The notes under the pieces were generated by a model. The model saw only the letters and a list, made by a program, of their open reading frames with translations. It made no database searches and was not told the origin of the DNA. A DNA stretch of 10,122 bases from Bacilli bacterium. GTDB lineage: Bacteria > Bacillota_I > Bacilli_A > RF39 > UBA660. This document shows, in pieces, positions 1 through 6,084 of this stretch (its first letter is position 1; every line of letters starts with the position of its first letter). The position numbers were made by a program, and so were the translations under genes. The stretch spans positions 1 to 10,122 of the forward strand of contig CAAETG010000174.1 of NCBI GenBank assembly GCA_900758895.1, read 5' to 3'.

Positions 1-788
1 GATTCATTTACTGTAATGCTTCCGAGTACTGTTGCTACTTGTTTTGTCTTCTCTTCTAATTCTACTGTATAACTATTATTTATGATTGATGCACTAGTAT
101 TTGGTGTACAAATATTGTCTGTTGTTGTACAATATGTTGCACTTGTTACATTGCTGGCTAAGTTTGAAGTCAAAGTTGTATCATTTAGTTCAAATGTTGC
201 TTCTAAATTATCTACTACTTGTGTTTCTGGATTAGCAATAACATTGATTTTTGATTGATATACTTTATTTGCAGCCTGTTCTACTGTTGCATCATAATCT
301 AACCATAGTTTTAAGTGATATGTTTTAGTCTCACTTGCTCCTAGTGTTCCCGTATATAAATTATATGCTTCATAGGCACCATCTATTTCTGGTGTTACAC
401 TTGTATTATCGCTTAGTATAGATATGACATTTCCTACGGTATCACTTGATAAGGCTACTTTAATATAATCTGCACTAAGAGAATTAGATACTTGATTTAT
501 GCTTTCTAAATTGATTTGATAGTTAGCACTCGTATCACAAGTATTCGTAATCGTAAAATCATAACTTGTTCCCTCTAATCCTTCTACATCAGTAATTGGA
601 TAAATATTAGATAAACTAATAGATGCTGAGGCATCAGTTAAGCTTATATTTAAGCATCCACTTGTAAAAGTATTTGCTTGTTCTTGACTTCCTCCAGTAC
701 TAAAAAACGCATAGGTTATTCCAATGATTCCTACTAGTATTGCTAGTGTTCCTGCTACTAAAAGGGTTATTTTTGTACTTTTTTTCAT
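1..788 (-). CDS. Surface/secreted protein with SipW-like signal region, N-terminal part (runs off left edge)
   Basis: Reading the minus strand from the ATG at 788 gives 262 uninterrupted codons up to the window edge, so the C-terminus is missing. The start has a Shine-Dalgarno AAAGGAAG about 10 bases upstream. The protein begins MKKSTKITLLVAGTLAILVG, a Lys-rich n-region and a hydrophobic stretch (residues 7-25), followed by ITYAFFSTGG. That order, and the later NTFTSGCLNISL (39-50), resembles the SipW-type signal region of TasA/camelysin-like proteins. The mature part is Ser/Thr/Asn-rich, with Cys at 45 and 84 and a Cys pair near 222-230 that could form disulfides. I infer an exported, possibly fibre-forming or membrane-anchored surface protein. 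A single N-terminal membrane anchor is also possible. The function is unknown. It is the last gene in the reading direction and has its own long leader. Confidence 0.8.
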   Translation of the reverse strand, partial: MKKSTKITLLVAGTLAILVGIIGITYAFFSTGGSQEQANTFTSGCLNISLTDASASISLSNIYPITDVEGLEGTSYDFTITNTCDTSANYQINLESINQVSNSLSADYIKVALSSDTVGNVISILSDNTSVTPEIDGAYEAYNLYTGTLGASETKTYHLKLWLDYDATVEQAANKVYQSKINVIANPETQVVDNLEATFELNDTTLTSNLASNVTSATYCTTTDNICTPNTSASIINNSYTVELEEKTKQVATVLGSITVNE

Positions 789-850
789 ATTCCACTCTTC
801 CTTTACTTTCTACTATTTTATAATAAATAAAATTATTTTTCATTTGTTTC

Positions 851-870
851 GACAAAACTTGTCAAAACTT
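851..870. promoter_or_regulatory. Dyad overlapping a TTGACA box, plus tandem 10-bp repeat
   Basis: In the leader of the left surface gene, 851-863 is a dyad GACAA-N3-TTGTC. CAAAACTT occurs twice with a period of 10 bases (853-860 and 863-870). On the minus strand a perfect TTGACA (860-865) overlaps the dyad, but I find no convincing -10 box 16-18 bases downstream. The site could be a repressor or activator operator. This is inference from symmetry only. Confidence 0.35.
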
Positions 871-910
871 CTTAATACATAAATAGGCTCTTAATATTAT
901 AAAAAATATT

Positions 911-931
911 GATAGGTAAATTTTAACTATC
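911..931. promoter_or_regulatory. 21-bp near-perfect palindrome, candidate operator
   Basis: The 10-base arms GATAGGTAAA (911-920) and TTTAACTATC (922-931) are inverted copies with 9 of 10 positions matching around base 921. The element lies just downstream of the transcription start predicted from the promoter at 942-970, where a bound protein would block transcription of the surface gene. It could also form a weak leader hairpin. No regulator can be assigned. Confidence 0.4.
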
Positions 932-941
932 CTATGTTATT

Positions 942-970
942 AATATACCTTATTATGAAATAAAAATCAA
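942..970 (-). promoter_or_regulatory. Sigma-A-type promoter for the left surface gene
   Basis: The minus strand has -35 TTGATT (965-970), a 17-base spacer and -10 TATATT (942-947). The predicted start near 935 gives a leader of roughly 147 bases, long compared with the housekeeping genes here and containing two dyads. The promoter sits just after the gmk terminator. Confidence 0.5.
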
Positions 971-1001
971 TTCCTTTTTTGACTATTTAAACATTTTTTA
1001 C

Positions 1002-1036
1002 AAAATAAAACCAAACCTTTATACAATTGGTTTGGT
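1002..1036 (-). terminator. Intrinsic terminator overlapping the gmk stop codon
   Basis: On the minus strand, 8-base arms ACCAAACC (1029-1036) and GGTTTGGT (1010-1017) enclose an 11-base loop that contains the gmk TAA. A T-rich tail (complement of 1002-1009) follows. It ends the gmk transcript and separates it from the surface gene. Confidence 0.75.
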
Positions 1037-1696
1037 ATCATTATTAAAATATTCATCCATTAAGAATTCATGAATGATTTCTTCTTCATTTTCCACACTT
1101 ATTTCTTCAATTCTATCGACACGGCACTTTTCACTTATTAAAATAGCTTCAATCTTTTTTACTGCATCTAGAACATTATCATTTACGACCACATAGTTAT
1201 ATTTATTGATTTCATTAATTTCTTGATAAGCTTTTCTAAATCGTTTGATGATTTGCTCTGGATTTTCGGTATTTCTTTTTTTGATTCGCCTTTTAATCTC
1301 TTCCATAGAAGGTGCCATAATAAATATTAAAATAGTTTCTGGAAAAAGGGCCTTTACTTGTTTTGCTCCTTGAACATCAATTTCTAGAATTACATCTATT
1401 CCCTCTTTTAGTTTTTCTTCTATTTCTTTTTTAGGAGTTCCATAATAACATCCGTATTGGACTTGCGCATATTCTAGAAAATCACCATGATCTATTTTTC
1501 TTTGAAACTCTTCTGGAGATACAAAAAAGTAATCTTTCCCATCTACTTCACTTCCTCTTTTAGGTCTTGATGTGTAAGAAATGGATAAATATAGATTTTC
1601 ATTTCGTTTTAATAATTCTTCAATTACCGTTCCTTTTCCAGCACAAGTGGTACCAGAAATAATAATTAAACTACCTCTTTTTTTCCTTTTTATCAT
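1019..1696 (-). CDS. gmk: Guanylate kinase
   Basis: Guanylate kinase transfers phosphate from ATP to GMP to give GDP in cytoplasmic nucleotide synthesis. The 225-residue protein has the family landmarks in order: P-loop SGTTCAGKGT (14-23), GMP-binding YTSRPKRGSEVDGKDYFF (41-58), YAQVQYGCYYGTP (76-88), the Walker B-like LEIDVQGA (104-111) and the lid arginines RR-IKKRNTE (136-144). The P-loop reads GTTCAGKG where GPSGVGKG or similar is usual; the essential GKG/T is kept. It is about 20 residues longer than Bacillus Gmk, largely through an acidic C-terminal tail (about 196-225). The ATG at 1696 has AAAGGA seven bases upstream. It has its own promoter, and its terminator overlaps the stop codon. 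The variant P-loop leaves some room for a paralogue, but the GMP-binding residues argue for a working enzyme. Confidence 0.95.
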   Translation of the reverse strand: MIKRKKRGSLIIISGTTCAGKGTVIEELLKRNENLYLSISYTSRPKRGSEVDGKDYFFVSPEEFQRKIDHGDFLEYAQVQYGCYYGTPKKEIEEKLKEGIDVILEIDVQGAKQVKALFPETILIFIMAPSMEEIKRRIKKRNTENPEQIIKRFRKAYQEINEINKYNYVVVNDNVLDAVKKIEAILISEKCRVDRIEEISVENEEEIIHEFLMDEYFNNDTKPIV

Positions 1697-1719
1697 AGTC
1701 GTTTCCTTTCGTTTGTATT

Positions 1720-1748
1720 AATTTACCACAATCGAAGGAAAATATCAA
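1720..1748 (-). promoter_or_regulatory. Promoter for gmk
   Basis: -35 TTGATA (1743-1748) and -10 TAAATT (1720-1725) are separated by 17 bases on the minus strand. The predicted start near 1713 leaves a leader of about 17 bases, just enough for the AAAGGA at 1704-1709. No terminator was found between the upstream XRE gene and this promoter, so read-through is also possible. Confidence 0.5.
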
Positions 1749-1754
1749 ACAATT

Positions 1755-1994
1755 TTAAGATTCAACAAAAAATTGATCAATACTAGTATCTAAAATCACA
1801 CTAATTTTATATAAATCATAAATAGAAATGGGCATGTTGGTTTCAGCTAGTTCAAAGTTTTGTAAAAATTCTTTTTTGATCTCAGCATATTTGCTTAATT
1901 CATCGATTGACAGCCCTTTTTCTTTACGGTATTTTCTTACATTTTTTGCTACTGTTTTATACATTTCAGGATTAAATTTATAATCTTTATTCAT
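1755..1994 (-). CDS. Small XRE-like helix-turn-helix protein (second of tandem pair)
   Basis: This 79-residue protein consists almost entirely of one Cro/C1-type DNA-binding domain: VAKNVRKYRKEKGLS (15-29), a helix-turn-helix at about 30-48, and the C-terminal helix DLYKISVILDTSIDQFFVES (60-79). Hand alignment with the upstream neighbour gives about 27 identities in 64 positions, so the two are tandem duplicates. The first HTH helix (SIDELSKYAEI) departs from the canonical TQEQLA pattern kept by the neighbour, suggesting a different DNA target or a role through dimerisation. The ATG at 1994 is preceded by a strong AGGTGAGG. A GTGTAC repeat flanks this site. No fused enzymatic or sensor domain is present. 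Its targets are unknown; regulation of its own operon is the simplest guess. Confidence 0.8.
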   Translation of the reverse strand: MNKDYKFNPEMYKTVAKNVRKYRKEKGLSIDELSKYAEIKKEFLQNFELAETNMPISIYDLYKISVILDTSIDQFFVES

Positions 1995-1996
1995 AA

Positions 1997-2021
1997 GTAC
2001 ACCTCACCTAATATTGTACAC
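1997..2021. promoter_or_regulatory. GTGTAC direct repeat flanking the second XRE gene's ribosome site
   Basis: The hexamer GTACAC (minus strand GTGTAC) occurs at 1997-2002 and 2016-2021, 19 bases apart. The Shine-Dalgarno site of the downstream XRE gene lies between and against the copies. Outer AAG/CTT bases add partial mirror symmetry. The spacing is compatible with two protein half-sites on nearly the same DNA face. This is a candidate operator only. Confidence 0.3.
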
Positions 2022-2044
2022 TTATTTTTTCTATTTTAAAAGCA

Positions 2045-2290
2045 TTATTCAATAAAAAATTTATCCATTGGAACATCTAGAACAATTGATATTTTATAGA
2101 GGGTATTTAAACTCATTCCTTCTTTACCAAATGTAGATTCAAATCTTCTTAAAAAATCATTGGATACCCCAATATCAGTTGCTAATTGTTCTTGCGTTAT
2201 CCCTGCCATTTTCCGATATTTTCTTACATTCCTCGCTACTACTTCAATAATATTATCTCTAAAAGTAAAATCTCTTTTAAATGTCGTCAT
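2045..2290 (-). CDS. Small XRE-family helix-turn-helix regulator (first of tandem pair)
   Basis: This 81-residue single-domain Cro/C1-type DNA-binding protein has helix 1 VVARNVRKYRKMAG (17-30), a canonical HTH with ITQEQLATDIG (31-41) and the recognition helix VSNDFLRRFES (42-52), then LYKISIVLDVPMDKFF (64-79). The ending LD-P-DKFF is typical of stand-alone XRE regulators of low-GC Gram-positives. The ATG at 2290 is the only reasonable start. AAGGA directly abuts it, and a weaker GAAGAG lies 10 bases away, so translation initiation may be weak or controlled. The gene has its own promoter and an 83-base leader full of AGTGAA and GAAGT elements, pointing to autoregulation (inference). The paralogous XRE gene follows after 50 bases. 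Confidence 0.85.
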   Translation of the reverse strand: MTTFKRDFTFRDNIIEVVARNVRKYRKMAGITQEQLATDIGVSNDFLRRFESTFGKEGMSLNTLYKISIVLDVPMDKFFIE

Positions 2291-2296
2291 TCCTTA

Positions 2297-2355
2297 TTCA
2301 CTCTTCACTATTATTTTACTAGGAAGTGAAGCTTTTTACTATGAAGTAATACTTC
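2297..2355. promoter_or_regulatory. Dyad cluster in leader of the XRE pair, candidate operator
   Basis: Between promoter and start codon lie a 13-base dyad GAAGTA-A-TACTTC (2343-2355), a plus-strand AGTGAA (2325-2330) and two minus-strand AGTGAA copies (2297-2302 and 2304-2309). CTTCAC (2303-2308) and GTGAAG (2326-2331) form an inverted pair 17 bases apart. Such a cluster just downstream of the start point suits repressor binding, or a hairpin that masks the poor ribosome site. Confidence 0.4.
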
Positions 2356-2379
2356 CTTTTTATTCTTATCTACGATAAT

Positions 2380-2408
2380 ATTATATGATAATTTTATCAC
2401 ATAAGCAA
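2380..2408 (-). promoter_or_regulatory. Promoter for the XRE gene pair
   Basis: A perfect -10 TATAAT (2380-2385) follows a weak -35 TTGCTT (2403-2408) with a 17-base spacer on the minus strand. The predicted start is near 2373. The -35 box touches the T-tail of the terminator of the upstream mutL operon. Confidence 0.55.
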
Positions 2409-2435
2409 GAAAAAGCATTTACTGATAGTAAATGC
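2407..2435 (-). terminator. Intrinsic terminator of the yqeG-yqeH-mutL operon
   Basis: Minus-strand arms GCATTTACT and AGTAAATGC (2427-2435 and 2415-2423) pair perfectly around a 3-base loop and run into TTTTTCTT. It lies 108 bases after the mutL stop, but only 16 bases after the stop of the small candidate ORF at 2452-2547. Confidence 0.75.
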
Positions 2436-2451
2436 GATTGATAATCATTTT

Positions 2452-2547
2452 TTATTTTTCTTTTCTCGTTCTTGTTTTATTCATCATATCTATTATGATA
2501 TTTTCTACTTCTTTTTGATTTCCTTCTTTTTTGTCTTTTACTTTCAA
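2452..2547 (-). CDS. Possible 31-codon ORF overlapping the mutL stop (doubtful)
   Basis: A TTG at 2547 overlaps the mutL TGA and opens a frame of 31 codons, encoding a highly charged peptide (KVKDKKEGNQKEVENIIIDM, then NKTRTRKEK), ending in TAA. For it: the terminator follows by only 16 bases, the frame fills an otherwise empty 108-base gap, and start and stop overlap as elsewhere in this operon. Against it: a TTG start with no clear Shine-Dalgarno, AT-rich Lys/Glu composition expected by chance, and no recognised homologue. It could also be the remnant of a lost downstream gene. Confidence 0.25.
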   Translation of the reverse strand: MKVKDKKEGNQKEVENIIIDMMNKTRTRKEK

Positions 2548-4304
2548 TTCATGACTCTTTTAAACATTCGTTCTAAGTCATAAATACTAAACTTAATAAT
2601 GGTAGGCCTACCATGAGGACAATTATAAGGGTTATCACACATGACCAGTTCATTTAAAAGTTCCTCTTGAGCTTCATGAGAGATTCTCATATTAGCTTTA
2701 ATACTCATTTTACAAGCAAGAGTAGCAGCCACATGATCATTGAATTTAATAGGGTCGAATCTATCTTTGATATCTATCACTAAATCAATGATTTTGCGAA
2801 TACTTTCTTCTTCATAATCTTGTAAAATCCAGGTTGGATGTGCTTTTACAATAAAAGTATTTACGCCAAATTCTTCAATTACAAAACCCATATCAGTTAA
2901 AATATGCAAATTTTCCTTTAAAGTTAAAAAGTCAGATGCCGAAAGTTCAATTGTAATTGGAATTAAAAGATAAGTTGTAGTAACTTCTTTTTTTCTTAAA
3001 GCATTTAAATATCTTTCATAGTTTACCCTTTCTTGGGCAGCATGTTGATCGATTAAATAAATTCCCTCTTCATTTTGAGCAATAATATAAGTTCCTAGAG
3101 CAAGACCTACAGGATATAAAACTAAGCTTTTCATCTCTTTATTTACTACTAGTTCGTCACTTATCTTTAATTCCGGAGCATTTGCTTCTAATTCAACTTG
3201 AAAATTTAATTCTGTTTGGGTCGGTTCACTTTCCTTTTTAGTCATAGAAGAGACAATATCCGCGATCACACTATCTTTGATAATATTTACACTTTCTTCT
3301 CTTAAAGCACTCGGAATTAACAAATTATTATATAAAGTATCTTTAATTGTTGTATAAATTAAATCATATAATTCTTCCATTTTGCTTATTTTTACATCTT
3401 GTTTGGTAGGATGAATATTGACATCAACTAAAGTAGGATCGGTATTTACTTTTAAGACGACTACTGGATATTTGCCATCTGGTTTATAAGTATGATAAGC
3501 ATCATTGATCGCTTTATTAATTTCACTATTGCGGATGACACGATCATTTACAAAAGTATTCAAATCATTCCGATTCGAGCGCAATATTTCCGGTTTACAA
3601 ATATAACCATAAATATCAAAATCATTATTACTATTTTTAAATTCTAGCATTTTACTTGATACGTTTAAGCCATAAATTTCATGGATTGTTTTTAATAATT
3701 CGTTCGAGCCACTTGTTTTCACAATTACTTTTTCATTATTTGATAAAGTAAATTTAATACTGGGATGAGCAAGAGCTAGTTTTTCAATTAAATTAACAGA
3801 ATTATAGGTTTCCGTATTTTCTGATTTTAAATATTTTAATCTAGCTGGTGTATTATAAAATAAATTCGTTACCGTAATACTTGTCCCTACTCTTAAATCA
3901 CCAGATATATTTTCTAGTGTTTCTCCACCCTTAATATGAATATATGTGGAATCGGTTCCATCACTTGTTTTTAATTCTACTTCGGATACACTAGCAATTG
4001 AAGGAAGCGCTTCACCACGAAAGCCCATGGTATCAATAAAGAATAAATCATCATCACGCAATAATTTACTGGTAGCATGTCTACCGAAGGCAAGAAGCGC
4101 ATCTTCACGATCCATGCCAACGCCATTATCGGTTACTTTGATACTATCAAGGCCACCTTTTATTAATTCGATTTTAATTTCAGTTGCACGAGCATCAATA
4201 CTATTTTCGACAAGTTCTTTTACGATACTACTACACCGTTCGACAACTTCGCCAGCGGAAATTTTATTGGCAAGTGCTTCACTCATCACATGAATCTTAC
4301 TCAT
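2544..4304 (-). CDS. mutL: DNA mismatch repair protein MutL with endonuclease motif
   Basis: MutL couples mismatch recognition by MutS to strand incision. I start it at the ATG at 4304 (586 residues), six bases after GTGAGG, because it then begins MSKIHVMSEALANKISAGEV like its relatives; a GTG at 4316 would add four residues. The GHKL ATPase domain shows E30 and N34 in KELVENSIDA, DNGVGM (59-64) and GFRGEAL (94-100). The C-terminal nuclease domain has the metal-binding DQHAAQERVNYE (419-430), ACKMSIKA (530-537) and CPHGRP (562-567), so it is predicted to nick DNA itself, as in bacteria lacking MutH. Residue 24 is Cys where VVERP normally has Pro. The linker contains QTELNF (363-368), resembling a sliding-clamp motif. 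It overlaps yqeH by 8 bases rather than following mutS, an unusual setting. Confidence 0.97.
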   Translation of the reverse strand: MSKIHVMSEALANKISAGEVVERCSSIVKELVENSIDARATEIKIELIKGGLDSIKVTDNGVGMDREDALLAFGRHATSKLLRDDDLFFIDTMGFRGEALPSIASVSEVELKTSDGTDSTYIHIKGGETLENISGDLRVGTSITVTNLFYNTPARLKYLKSENTETYNSVNLIEKLALAHPSIKFTLSNNEKVIVKTSGSNELLKTIHEIYGLNVSSKMLEFKNSNNDFDIYGYICKPEILRSNRNDLNTFVNDRVIRNSEINKAINDAYHTYKPDGKYPVVVLKVNTDPTLVDVNIHPTKQDVKISKMEELYDLIYTTIKDTLYNNLLIPSALREESVNIIKDSVIADIVSSMTKKESEPTQTELNFQVELEANAPELKISDELVVNKEMKSLVLYPVGLALGTYIIAQNEEGIYLIDQHAAQERVNYERYLNALRKKEVTTTYLLIPITIELSASDFLTLKENLHILTDMGFVIEEFGVNTFIVKAHPTWILQDYEEESIRKIIDLVIDIKDRFDPIKFNDHVAATLACKMSIKANMRISHEAQEELLNELVMCDNPYNCPHGRPTIIKFSIYDLERMFKRVMN

Positions 4305-5226
4305 ACTTAACCTCACTAATATCTATTCTTGTTTCTAGCTCTTGTTCATTGCTTAAAATTTGACAAGCATTTTTCACATTTAAAAAGCCAATTCCAGGTA
4401 GTACAATATCTTGATTTGCAGATACATTTATTTTGTAGACTAACTGTGGTGTTTCTTGATATTTTCTCTCAATCTTTGTTGAGCCATAAAAGATCACTTT
4501 ATTTTCTTCTTTAAAAAATAATTCTAAATCATTGATTATTAATCTTGTATTGGGTTTTATTTGATAAGATATTGGCTTTATTTCTTTATTTAAAAGAGCT
4601 AAAGAGTCATTTTGATAAGAGAATCCAGGGGTATCAAAAATGGTATACTCTCCTATTTTTATTTTAATGAAATCAAGAGTTGTATTGGGTTTATTAGATG
4701 CTAGAATTTCTTTTTTGATTCCAGCTTCTTTTAATAATTTGTTTAAAAATGTACTTTTCCCGGCATTGGTTAACCCCATAATATAAGCAGTATAAGTATT
4801 ATATTCTTCCATTATTTTGAAAATATTATTGGACTTAAAACTAGGTTTATTACTAATAAATAAAACTTTATCTACTTGATACACTTGATCTAGCCATATT
4901 CTTATTTTATCTTGATTCATTTCTCGTCTTAACATGTCACTTTTACTAATTACTAATATTTTAGGAAGTTTAATTTTGTTAAATAAATGAATTGTTTCTT
5001 GATTGATATTTAGAAAATCCACTAGAAAGAAAGCGATTCCTTTTCCTTTGTTGACTCTTGTTAAAATATCTTTTTCTAAGACTATCTCTCCTTCTTTTTT
5101 TTCACCATAATTTTTTAGACGAAAACAACGCATACAGTATTCATTTTTTAAATTAGGGGTATATCCTTCCGAAGATTTATCTTGATCTTGTAAGATTTTT
5201 CCACAACCGATACATCTTTTATTCAT
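4297..5226 (-). CDS. yqeH: YqeH-type circularly permuted ribosome assembly GTPase
   Basis: YqeH is a GTPase needed for 30S ribosomal subunit assembly in Bacillus. The 309-residue protein has an N-terminal zinc finger (CIGC at 5-8, CMRC at 31-34) and then GTPase motifs in permuted order: G4 ISKSD (93-97), G5-like SNK (125-127), G1 GLTNAGKST (151-159), G2 NTT (181-183) and G3 DTPG (198-201). That order identifies the YqeH/RsgA type, and the zinc finger identifies YqeH. G4 reads SKSD instead of the usual NK-D, and the protein is shorter than Bacillus YqeH (about 366 residues), mainly in the C-terminal region. The start follows AAAGGAG by six bases. It overlaps yqeG upstream (ATGAATAA) and mutL downstream (ATGAGTAA), so all three are probably translationally coupled. 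Confidence 0.93.
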   Translation of the reverse strand: MNKRCIGCGKILQDQDKSSEGYTPNLKNEYCMRCFRLKNYGEKKEGEIVLEKDILTRVNKGKGIAFFLVDFLNINQETIHLFNKIKLPKILVISKSDMLRREMNQDKIRIWLDQVYQVDKVLFISNKPSFKSNNIFKIMEEYNTYTAYIMGLTNAGKSTFLNKLLKEAGIKKEILASNKPNTTLDFIKIKIGEYTIFDTPGFSYQNDSLALLNKEIKPISYQIKPNTRLIINDLELFFKEENKVIFYGSTKIERKYQETPQLVYKINVSANQDIVLPGIGFLNVKNACQILSNEQELETRIDISEVKYE

Positions 5227-5737
5227 AATATTCTCCTTTATTTAAGATCCCCTTTTTTCTTAATTTACGATAAATAAAACTCTCAAAAAAGCGATTGATT
5301 TTGGTACACCATTTTTCATAATCACCAATGGGATTGACTAAAATAGAAGTGATCCCTACCCTATTAGCCCCATTGATATCAGTTAAAAGTTGGTCCCCTA
5401 TCGCAGCAATTTCATGGTATTTAAACTTATAAATATCCATAATTTTCAAATATTTTTTTTTGAATGGTTTATGACTAGATGCTGAGACATCAACGTTTAA
5501 TCCTTCCTTAAATGGAATTAATCTTTTTTTTCCACTATTGGAAATAATAATTACTTTAAAATCTTTTTCTAAGATAGCAAATAATTCTTTTACTTTCTTT
5601 GTTGGTATATCGACATTAACAGGAATTAGGGTATTATCTAAATCAAATAATAAACATTTAATTCCTTTTTCTTTTAACTTTTTATAATCAATATCATAAA
5701 TACTTTTTTGATACATATCTGGAATAAAGTTTTCCAT
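5219..5737 (-). CDS. yqeG: YqeG-family HAD-type phosphatase
   Basis: This 172-residue haloacid-dehalogenase-superfamily protein has the motifs in order: motif I FDLDNT (31-36, nucleophile D32 and acid D34), motif II ISNSG (65-69), a motif III lysine in HKPFKKK (89-95) and motif IV GDQLLTDINGAN (114-125). Length and neighbour match Bacillus YqeG, whose gene also precedes yqeH. The natural substrate is not established; the family is related to phosphatidylglycerophosphate phosphatases. The ATG at 5737 follows AGAGGTGG by six bases. It is the first gene of the yqeG-yqeH-mutL unit, behind the terminator of the preceding operon. Its last codons and TAA overlap the yqeH start by 8 bases. Confidence 0.92.
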   Translation of the reverse strand: MENFIPDMYQKSIYDIDYKKLKEKGIKCLLFDLDNTLIPVNVDIPTKKVKELFAILEKDFKVIIISNSGKKRLIPFKEGLNVDVSASSHKPFKKKYLKIMDIYKFKYHEIAAIGDQLLTDINGANRVGITSILVNPIGDYEKWCTKINRFFESFIYRKLRKKGILNKGEYYE

Positions 5738-5754
5738 AATTAACCACCTCTTTC

Positions 5755-5783
5755 ATTATATCAAAAAAAAGAGGAAGTATCTA
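5755..5783 (-). promoter_or_regulatory. Candidate promoter for yqeG-yqeH-mutL
   Basis: A perfect TATAAT (5755-5760) is preceded, 17 bases away, by TAGATA (5778-5783), 4 of 6 matches to the -35 consensus. The -35 falls inside the upstream terminator hairpin. The predicted start (about 5748) falls at the Shine-Dalgarno, giving a leader of only about 11 bases, so either the leader is extremely short or the true start is elsewhere. Confidence 0.4.
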
Positions 5784-5795
5784 TCCCTTACTTCC
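5763..5795 (-). terminator. Terminator overlapping the stop of the small unknown gene
   Basis: Minus-strand arms GGAAGTA (5789-5795) and TACTTCC (5773-5779) enclose a 9-base loop and are followed by TCTTTTTTTT. The left arm contains most of the TAA stop codon of the preceding gene. Confidence 0.75.
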
Positions 5796-6084
5796 CTAAT
5801 TTTGCTGCTTGTTCTTGTTTTAAATGTTTTAAATATTGATCAGCTGCTTTGATTCGTTCTAAATCTCTAATTCTTAAAACAAGGCCATATAAAAATATTA
5901 AATCTTGTTCCCCTGTCATACGCCAACAAGCAATGATTTCCTCTATTTCATTAATTGTTAAATCCAAATTTTCTACTAATGGATATAATTCGGTAAATTG
6001 ACCTGTTTTTATCCGAAATAAAGTTTCAGCCCTTAAATTATTCTTTTTATTTTCTAATTCTATTCTTTCGTTCAATTTATTCAT
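5788..6084 (-). CDS. Unrecognised small protein downstream of ylbE-like gene
   Basis: I do not recognise this protein of about 98 residues. It is highly charged and looks mainly alpha-helical, with a Lys/Glu/Asn-rich N-terminus, a central TINEIEEIIACWRMTGEQD and a helical end LRIRDLERIKAADQYLKHLK. It has no signal peptide or membrane segment, so it is probably cytoplasmic. The start is uncertain. A TTG at 6105 has no ribosome site. The ATG at 6084 directly abuts AAGGAG. A TTG at 6075 lies nine bases after that AAGGAG and is the best placed. It is the third gene of the ylbD-ylbE unit and sits where ylbF lies in Bacillus, but I see no YlbF similarity. A terminator on its stop ends the operon. 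Confidence 0.75.
   Translation of the reverse strand: MNKLNERIELENKKNNLRAETLFRIKTGQFTELYPLVENLDLTINEIEEIIACWRMTGEQDLIFLYGLVLRIRDLERIKAADQYLKHLKQEQAAKLGK

Noticed and set aside
789..1018. Small RNA or riboswitch in the 230-base gap before the left surface gene
   Set aside because: Only short dyads and promoter-like boxes are visible; no recognisable aptamer core or terminator/antiterminator pair.
1755..2290. XRE pair as a toxin-antitoxin module
   Set aside because: Both proteins are plain HTH domains and paralogues of each other; no toxin-like partner is adjacent.
2160..2378. Plus-strand open frame of 72 codons across the first XRE gene and its leader
   Set aside because: It overlaps a clear HTH gene and its promoter antisense, has no good ribosome site, and its product is a hydrophobic artefact of AT-rich sequence.
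3946..4293. Plus-strand frame of 115 codons inside mutL
   Set aside because: It lies opposite the strongly conserved MutL ATPase domain; Ser/Leu-rich composition typical of a complementary-strand shadow.
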